NCBI GenBank assembly: GCA_000320545.1
Contig: ADNK01002373.1
Location: forward strand, 1 to 64,000
From: Bigelowiella natans CCMP2755
Lineage: Eukaryota > Cercozoa > Chlorarachniophyceae
DNA: 64,000 bases
Reading direction: 5' to 3'
The position numbers and the translations under genes were made by a program. The number at the start of each line of letters is the position of its first letter. The stretch's first letter is position 1. The notes beneath the pieces are model-generated. The model was given only the letters and a program-made list of their open reading frames with translations. It was not told the origin of the DNA and searched no databases. This document shows positions 56,660-64,000 of the stretch, one piece after another.

Positions 56660-59600
56660 ATGGACTTTTTAAGTGTCGACTCGATTTTGGATAACGTGCC
56701 TCCCTTTACAAATGTGAGACAATTTCATTCACTTGACGTTCCTTAAACGACAGGGTATGACGTGGTATGTCTGAACGATCACAAAGCTGCTTTGTCTGCC
56801 GTAAAATTAGTAAATTCTATGTCGTACATTTAAATTAGATCACAATTTTAGCACACTTGGAAAGTTGAAGTAGGAGGGAGGAGTCAAACACGATGTCCTC
56901 CTACTGGTCAGGCTCTGGGGCCACATGGGACCGCCTGAAGGTTGCTTTGGTTTAAACTAAGTTTATATGACACCTTTCAAATGTGCGACTGTTGTTGTAA
57001 TCGTATTAATATATAATTGTAACATGAAAATATGGTACCGGAAGTGCATGAGTCTTTAGTCCCGAAGCGCGTTTACTTAGCTTCCTTCGCTAATGTACTC
57101 GCTATCTTTTTCCATATACTATGATTTTTGCTTTTCAAAGTCCCTGGCCCAAGACACCGACTGGAAGAAGCTCCAGAATTATGCGCAAACTGCGGTAAAG
57201 CATGTGGGGACTGGCATTGACCGAGCTATTGGTGTGCCAGGGGAGGTTCGTTTTGACTTAATTATCCACCCCTATGGTATTGAGAGGCTAATGGAAAACA
57301 CATATCAGGCGAATGAAGGACTGACAGCGCAGCAGCAAACAGTTGGAAAGGTCTCTCTTGCGTCTAAATTGCAATACTATTTTTGAAACACACACATCCG
57401 CAGTTCATTCCCTTCATGATTCAATGGTTGCCACTGGTTTCCTCAGAAAGTGACACGAAAGCTAAATGTTAAACGACGGTCGAGCACATCGTCATTAGAA
57501 GGAGGCAGAAGGTTGTTAGCAATATAAGCAATATATCCATCCAGCGTGTAGAAATTAGAATACTGCATCTAGTAAGTAGAAATTATAATACTGAAATCTC
57601 TCTCATCAGACACGGCAACAGCTCGCAAGTTCCTTCATCCTCGAATGAAGTGATGCCTACTGTAGCCCAGAAGACTAATGAATCGGAAAGACGACAGCAG
57701 CAGCCATTGAAGCAACAGAATCAACATGGAAAAACGCAGAGGCACGATTGGGGGGAGGATACCCGAGGTAATCAGGCAATGGAGATTGTCAACGATGATG
57801 CATTGAAGGAGGACGGGGAAGTAGAAACCAAATCTGCGAACTATCCTCATCAACATGGGGTGAGCATAAACAAGGGTAGAGGAATTCACAAAGGTGAATC
57901 GGGAGAAAGGGTCAAGCATCAAAACGTTCCGTCCGACAAAGAGAATCGAGGAAATCCCCCTCCTACTGGAACTGGTGTTGGCATGGTTGATGTTTCTCTG
58001 GATGGAGAAGGGGACGAGGAACAGTGTGATCAAAACGCGCACGGAAAGAAGAAAAGACCAGATGGTAGGGAAAGAGGGGACAACGAGGAAGAAGAAAAGG
58101 AAGAGGAGAGGGATGGGAAAGAAGAGATGCCGCAGTTGCATCCAAAGGGTGGCAGCGTAAATGATTCAGAAACCAAAGATGATAAAGAAATAGCAGGCTC
58201 TTCCTCTAGTAGCAGCACAGTCACCACAAAAAAAAATGCTCCTGACGAGAAGAGTGAAGGAAACAACCGTGCCGGAAGCTCGACAGATAACCATAAAGCT
58301 AATCATCACCCCCAACAGCAGCAGGGGCATTCTGAACTGAGCAAACATATAAGTAAAAACCATGACACAGCGTGGGGGGAGGAAGTAGCGAATAATACCC
58401 AGCAGGAAGTATTACCGACTCATGCACACAATCATCTCAACAATCATAATCAACCAATTGAGGCAGCACCAGCACCAGCAGCAACAACATTTGTACCTTC
58501 TATATCTGGCAAGGAGGAAGAGGAAGGGGACAGCATAGAGGTTCATGGTAGGAAATTGCCAGCTGAAAGAAAAGGATGCTCCTCATCCTTACCCAACTCC
58601 CTTGACGACGACAAAAACGGTGAAGGAGTAAAAGAAAAATACTCCGTTAGCACCACCACCACCACTACCACCACCATTAAGACTGATAATGAAGATGGAG
58701 CTGATTCGAATGGGGCACACATAATAAGCGATGATGGAAACGACGTTAAGGCACCAAAGGAGGCGACTAAGCAGAAGGGGGCAGGAGGTCCAATAGGAGA
58801 AGGAGGAGGAGGAGAAGACCAAGATAATGAAGAAGGCCAGCACCCTGTTAGTGGCAGTAGTAGTAGCAACAATGATAGCAATGCAGCAGCTGTTATCGAT
58901 CCTATCACGCTTGAAATTCTATCTCAAGCAAAGGAGGAATATGAGAAACTCGAGAGCTATACAAATCAGGTAGGTAGTAGTAGAAACACAGCAAACAACA
59001 CAGTCAAGATTCGAGAATTAAGGAATAACCATATCGTGAAACTAACTCACCCACTCAATACTACAAGTAAATCGCAGCTGCTCAATGTGACCACCACCTC
59101 TGTTTTGCCGTTATCCTTTATTCAATCCAGATAGAGGAGCAGAACAAAGCTCTTCGGAAGTCTTTGGAAAAGGCGAAGAGTGTTGAGGGCACATTGGCGG
59201 CACGAGAACAGCAGATCGAGTCACTGAGTCGAGAAAACGCGCGCGTCTCCGAAGAGAATGGGTCGTTGAAGGACCTACTCGGAGGTGCAGAAGACCGAAA
59301 CAAGACTTTGCTAGGAAAGATTTCCATCCTAACGTCCAAACTCTCAGAGATAACCAAAGTAGTAGCTACGAGTCCTTGTCCTTGAATGTTCAATATGACG
59401 ATAAACTTTTCCCATACAATGATAATTACTTATCGCCCAAACATTATAACAATATAAGTTTGCATGTTGTTAGTTGCTCCTCCATCTCCTCCTCCTCCTT
59501 CTCCTCTTACTCTTCCATACCGTTACTTCTTCTTATGCTTCTACTACCGTTATATCTCTAATAATAATTCTTTCTCTTTGCTAATTACCTATTACTACCA

Positions 59601-60048
59601 CAGCTGAAGCAGCAGCTGAAGGACAAGGACAAGGCCTTGGAGCGGTCGCAACGGGCTCTTGGTGCAAAGGAAAAAGATGTAAAGTTGGCCATCATGGAGG
59701 GCCAGAAGATGTCGAAGAAACAGCACGGAAAGGATGTATTGATTCGGTCGCTCAGAAAGGAGCTCGAGGCACAGCAGCATAAAATAGAGAAGCAGGGCCG
59801 TGAACTAGATGCTAAGATCAGCGATGCAAATAATGCACAGAATCGAGCCAAGGCTGCAAGTTCTGAGGGTGCGTATAGTAGTATTAGTGGTAGTGGTAGT
59901 AGTAGTAGTAGTAGTAGCAGTAGTAGCAGTAATGATAGACGAGCGGTCTCGAGCCAGCAACGTAGCCTACCCATCGTGATGATGTGTGTTTAGTTGATTT
60001 CGTAATAAGCCTCTCTTCTTTCTCTACGTCCTTCGACGGCGGTGAATA

Positions 60049-60079
<31 letters not shown>

Positions 60080-60107
60080 TGATTACTGAGATCCCCTTTT
60101 CCTGCTA

Positions 60108-60142
<35 letters not shown>

Positions 60143-60493
60143 TACTGTCCGACCAAACAACTCTTATACCACTTAACCTCCTTTCTTAGCTGAGGAAACG
60201 ACGAGTAAGCTATCTTTATTGACGAAGAAAAACTTAGTTATAAGTGACCGGCTGCTGGAGGCAGAGAGTCAGGCACATAAATACCAACAGCTTGCGACAG
60301 AACATGCAAAGATTATCAAAACGCTCAGGTTGCAGCAAAGAGGACAAGACTCAAAAATCAAGAAGATTTTTGCTAGCCTTAACGAGAGAAAAAAGGTGCT
60401 TAAAGTTAGTTGGGTGGGATAGGAGACGGATGAAGAAATCAAGAAATCATGTTGGATGTTGAGCTCGCTCTTATGTTCTTCGGATGCTAAGTT

Positions 60494-60528
<35 letters not shown>

Positions 60529-62211
60529 ATATATGTCATTGCATCGTCAGGAAAAAGAAGAACTGCAAGGTAAGTTGGACTCGTTGGAAAAGGAAAAGGA
60601 TCGTTTCGTTTCGTTGTATGAAAATTCACGTCGTTCGCTTAAGGATGCTGAGGTGCGAAGCCACCAGAAGGAAGAAGCCGCTGCATCACAGGAGAAGACC
60701 TTACAAAAACAGATGCAAGATTTGAGGCAAAAAGCTCATGAAGCTGATCTTCGCAATCAAGAGCTTGCTGAGGCCATACCGAGTGCCACGCAACCTCTTC
60801 TACGGCAAATAAAGATGCTGACATCTAACGCGCAGAGTACGAAAGAACAATGGCTTCAAGAGGAACGACGGTATATCATGAATAACAATGACTATAATCA
60901 TGATAATCAACAACACCAACCATAAATTGCTTCGTTGACTACTCGATGATGTACCTAGTTCTTCCTACTACTGCAAATGACATATTATTCTCCCTCTCTC
61001 TCTCTCTCCCCGCTGTTCCTACTACCTCAAACAACTAGATACAAAGCTGAGATTGTACAGCGTAAAGGGGAGCTCAAGAAAGCCCAGGCGGATAGTGCAA
61101 AGAAAGACATGGTGATGAAGCGACATCGTCAATTAGCGGAGGAAGCCACAGAACGCCTGTCTAAGTCGGAAGAGCGTTATAAGAAGTTGCAGATGGATTA
61201 TAAAGAGGAATGTCAAAAAGCGGTGCGATTGGAGCGTGACCTAAAGACCCTAAGGGATGAGACGAATGACCTTAAGGTAAACATACTGAGAGGAGGGGTG
61301 GGAGAGGAGAGCGATGCATATACTCGTTTCCCCATTACGATTATTATGATTTTCAATGATTGTCTCGCTCAACACTCTCTCCTTCCTACTTCCAGGCAAA
61401 TCGCGAAAATTTGTCCAAACAAAGAGAACGAGCTGAGGAGAAGCTACAGCAGTTGTTAGTGAGCACACGCCTAGAGCAAAACAAGTTAAGGCAGACGTTG
61501 CAACTTGAACGAAGGAGACGTAAGGAGATCGCAAATCAACTCAAGAGTCTAAGAGCACGTGTTGCGACTGCTACTACTACTACTACAGCATCGGAAGGGA
61601 AAAGCAACAATGCTGTTTCTCTTACGACTGCTGTTGCTGCTGCTGCAAATGACAAGATAAGTGGTACCCTGCATCGCAACAACAACAACAGCAACTTCGA
61701 TGGAGTTAAACAGACACCTGAGAGTGAGGAGCAAGTGATGCTTACATCGCTCAGAGGAGACGTCGTGATCAATGGTGGTGCTCGTAGTAGCAGCAACAAC
61801 AACGACAAATCCATTGAATTAAACAGTGAACAGCATTGGCAAGTCATGGAGAAACTTCGGTCAGAAAATCGACGAAAGGACGGCGAGCTGTTTTCACTTC
61901 GGCAGCGCATGGCAATCCTTGAGGAGCACCGAAAGATCTTGTCTGACAAGCTGCATCAGCTAACGACTGCCAATGCGGAGAATGAGACCAAACTGCAAGA
62001 TGCAGAAAAGGTCGAGAGAGAGCTCAAAGAGCTTAACACAAAGTACTACGTCGTTGTGGACCTTCTAGGTGAGAGAGAGGAAGAGCTGCATCATGCTAAG
62101 GAAGATCTCGAGCACGTGAAAGATACCTTTCGCAAGCAGGTTGAATCACTTCTGGATCAGATCGAAAAGTTGAGAGCAAGCGGCAGCAGCAGCAGCAGCA
62201 GGCGGGAATAA
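56660..62211 (+). CDS. TMF1: TMF1-type golgin (TATA element modulatory factor homologue)
   Basis: TMF1 is a coiled-coil Golgi tether that binds Rab6. Eleven phase-consistent exons: 56660-56713, 57141-57245, 57309-57350, 57447-57511, 57610-58969, 59131-59358, 59604-59868, 60190-60395, 60551-60870, 61039-61276, 61396-62211; 1232 residues. The short N-terminus (MDFLSVDSILDNVPPFTN) is followed by a ~450-residue acidic, Gln/Thr-rich disordered exon, then coiled coil from about residue 540. TMF signatures are IMEGQKMSKKQ..VLIRSLRKELE (the TMF DNA-binding-like segment), ATQPLLRQIKMLTS, and the C-terminal TMF_TATA_bd block YYVVVDLLGEREEELHHAKE then LEHVKDTFRKQVESLLDQI. The C-terminus ends in a poly-Ser tail and RRE. 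The start is the only ATG whose short exon splices in phase. Confidence 0.92.
60052..60079. repeat. (GAT)n and (ACT)n microsatellites in a TMF1 intron
   Basis: A (GAT)n run at about 60050-60079 and an (ACT)n run at about 60108-60140 fill the 59869-60189 intron. A (GTT)n run at about 60494-60529 fills the next intron. Confidence 0.85.
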
Positions 62212-62389
62212 ACAAAAAACAAAGTGGGATGGTAGCATCTATTAACAGCAGTTGGAGATGATGGTGATGATGATGATGATGATGATGATGTCATCTGCTG
62301 ATACATCGGCTCTCCGCTAGATAGGTCAGCAGTGATATTGAAAACTATATCAAGCTCGATCGGTGACAACAGCCACAAATTGGATCGGG

Positions 62390-63138
62390 AAATAAGGCTG
62401 CCTGCCCATCATGCAAGCATTGCCCAAATACCACCATGCGCGTAGCTGGTCATCATACACAGCAGCCCCTCGCATCATAGACGCTGCACAGCACAGTGCG
62501 CATGCATTATTCTAGCACTGACGGGCTGCCAAATTTATCTAGATCGATGTAATATGCATAGTGTAGCTTATAGAGCCATAAAGGCTATCTAGCTATAAGC
62601 GCATGTAACGCAGTGTGTGGTGTGCAAGTGCACAAGTACCAATGACAATTGCAGTTACTGTAATCGCCAATGTGGCGGTATGGTGTGCAAAGCACACCCT
62701 GCTAGCCTGGCAAAGCGATGTGATTGCAACAAACATGTGACACTACCATCAGCCATACCATCAGCAGTTGTGACAATTCATCGTTATTGTAGCTCATTGC
62801 GCGTGCACGCACGTGCGCATGTGTTTGTATGAGTGTATGAACCAAAATCGCGCGAGCAAATAAAATCAAGATCTTTGTCACAACAACATTTTTTTCACAC
62901 CTCGCGTGCGCTGTAGCTGTGACAAGATGCGCGCGCGACACAAGCATGCACACTTGATCATTAGCAGCAGCACTTGGATCCAATCATGCATGCTTTGTGC
63001 ATGACGAACGTGTGCACCAAAATGTAAGTCATAGTTGCTGCTGTAACCTAGGTTGAACATCATTGAAGCGACTAATGGCGTCACATCTGCTGCTGGAGAC
63101 CCTGTGTCTAGATCGATGCTATGCATGCAGCATGCTAG

Positions 63139-63178
<40 letters not shown>

Positions 63179-63240
63179 CTTTAACACAGATTATGCTAAG
63201 TTGTGCTCCTAATGACTAACTACATGTTCAGCTAAGCTCG
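62390..63240. other. CATG/CTAGC-rich 3'-flanking island 7
   Basis: This begins about 180 bp after the TMF1 stop. It contains CATGCGCGTAGC, GTGCACGCACGTGCGCATG, GCGCGCGAC, AGCATGCACAC and CATGCAGCATGCTAGC. A (GAT)n run (about 62261-62291) separates it from the stop codon. The short ORFs on both strands are not convincing. Confidence 0.6.
63138..63180. repeat. perfect palindrome AGCTTATA-(TA)n-TATAAGCT
   Basis: The (TA)n run is flanked symmetrically by AGCT, so the 43-nt block is self-complementary and could form a cruciform. It sits at the far edge of island 7. Confidence 0.85.
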
Positions 63241-63383
63241 TATGCTATTTTGCTGTGTGTCAAAGATCACAAAAAGTCACTTCTACAACTTTGTATTCCG
63301 CGGGATACTACAAGGGCTGCTACTGATCTCTCAAACATAGGCGATATGCATTCCTAAATAGAAGATGCACAATAACACATCAT

Positions 63384-63566
63384 TCAGCACGGCAATGTAT
63401 ATTTTAAGCAGAAAGCAAAATGAAGAGAGGACCTACCAACTGTTCTTTCATGTTCTGCTATTACTGAGAAATAAAGTATGCCACAAAACAGAACTACTAC
63501 CGTTTCAATTGCCGTCGTGACGTGGATCATCAGAGTCCTAATTTGAAACATGGAAGAACAACGCAA
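63384..63566 (-). other. possible exon of a gene continuing beyond the right edge
   Basis: Antisense codons from 63550 downward encode MFQIRTLMIHVTTAIETVVV and then a hydrophobic LFCGILYFSVI segment. The frame reaches a plausible donor (GTTG|GTAGGT) near 63439. It could be a membrane-protein exon or a chance ORF. Nothing else supportable lies in 63240-64000 apart from an (AAT)n/(ACA)n run at about 63838-63871. Confidence 0.2.
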
Positions 63567-64000
63567 CGAATATCAACACAGCAGCTAATGAGATGCATTG
63601 AATACACAAGAGACTTTATGAAAAAAGGAATCATAGAAGAAGACGAATGAGACCAAGACCATTGGGACAACCAACACACTGTGAACTATAACAACTACAA
63701 TACCTTTACATATCTCTACACACATGCCAATAATTAATGTTGTGATTAGGTATATAGAATGTTTTTGACCTATCTTTGTAGGCGTTGCATTGCCGGTACT
63801 TCGCAGCTATAAATTCTAAGGCTGAACGATAATAACATCAACAACAATAATAATAATAATAATAACAATAATAACCGGGGAAATGAAAAATAGCGTGACC
63901 AGCTGCATACACTATCACCATTCTAAAGCTGCTGCACAAAGAGAAAAGGCTCTCTTTCCATTTCTACGACGACGACGAAGACGATGACTACTTCTACTGC

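Overview
This is a nuclear window from an intron-rich microbial eukaryote. The genes have many short exons (15 to 300 nt is common) with GT-AG introns, and the introns are packed with trinucleotide and dinucleotide microsatellites. A secreted protein at 38.6-47.2 kb has an APT/SPT 'PTxxPT' linker, a style common in stramenopile extracellular proteins. A stramenopile (heterokont) host is therefore my best guess, but it is an inference. I saw no plasmid, phage, CRISPR or bacterial operon features. All exon models were built by hand from splice signals, reading-frame phase and remembered protein-family patterns; no search was run.

Layout: (1) 0.3-7.7 kb, + strand, the C-terminal half of VPS11 (HOPS/CORVET core), whose 5' part lies off the left edge. 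(2) 9.77-13.6 kb, + strand, a 13-exon ankyrin-repeat gene ending in a polybasic tail and a CaaX box. (3) 24.0-14.95 kb, - strand, a large TBC1D5-like Rab GAP with a C-terminal PH domain. (4) 24.8-26.0 kb, + strand, a small GYF_2/EF-hand protein. (5) 27.4-28.8 kb, + strand, a DUF1295 membrane protein. (6) 31.5-29.6 kb, - strand, NUDC. (7) 32.05-36.98 kb, + strand, SRRT/ARS2 (SERRATE). (8) 47.2-38.6 kb, - strand, a secreted protein with a lamin-tail-like N-terminus and EGF-like repeats. (9) about 47.8-49.8 kb, + strand, an unrecognised basic protein. (10) 55.8-50.6 kb, - strand, a protein with ankyrin repeats and two RanBP2-type zinc fingers. (11) 56.66-62.2 kb, + strand, a TMF1 golgin.

Four divergent gene pairs (3/4, 6/7, 8/9, 10/11) share head-to-head 5' intervals of about 0.57-0.86 kb. 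Every interval downstream of a gene's 3' end instead carries a distinctive island rich in CATG, GCATGC and CTAGC palindromes and poor in microsatellites. Two of these islands contain apparent remnants of a reverse-transcriptase C-terminus. The strict 3'-end association of the islands is the most unusual architectural signal I found.

Three genes concern endosome/Golgi traffic (VPS11, the TBC1D5-like GAP, TMF1). One is RNA-related by family (SRRT), and the RanBP2-finger protein may be. There is no sign of co-regulation beyond the divergent promoters.
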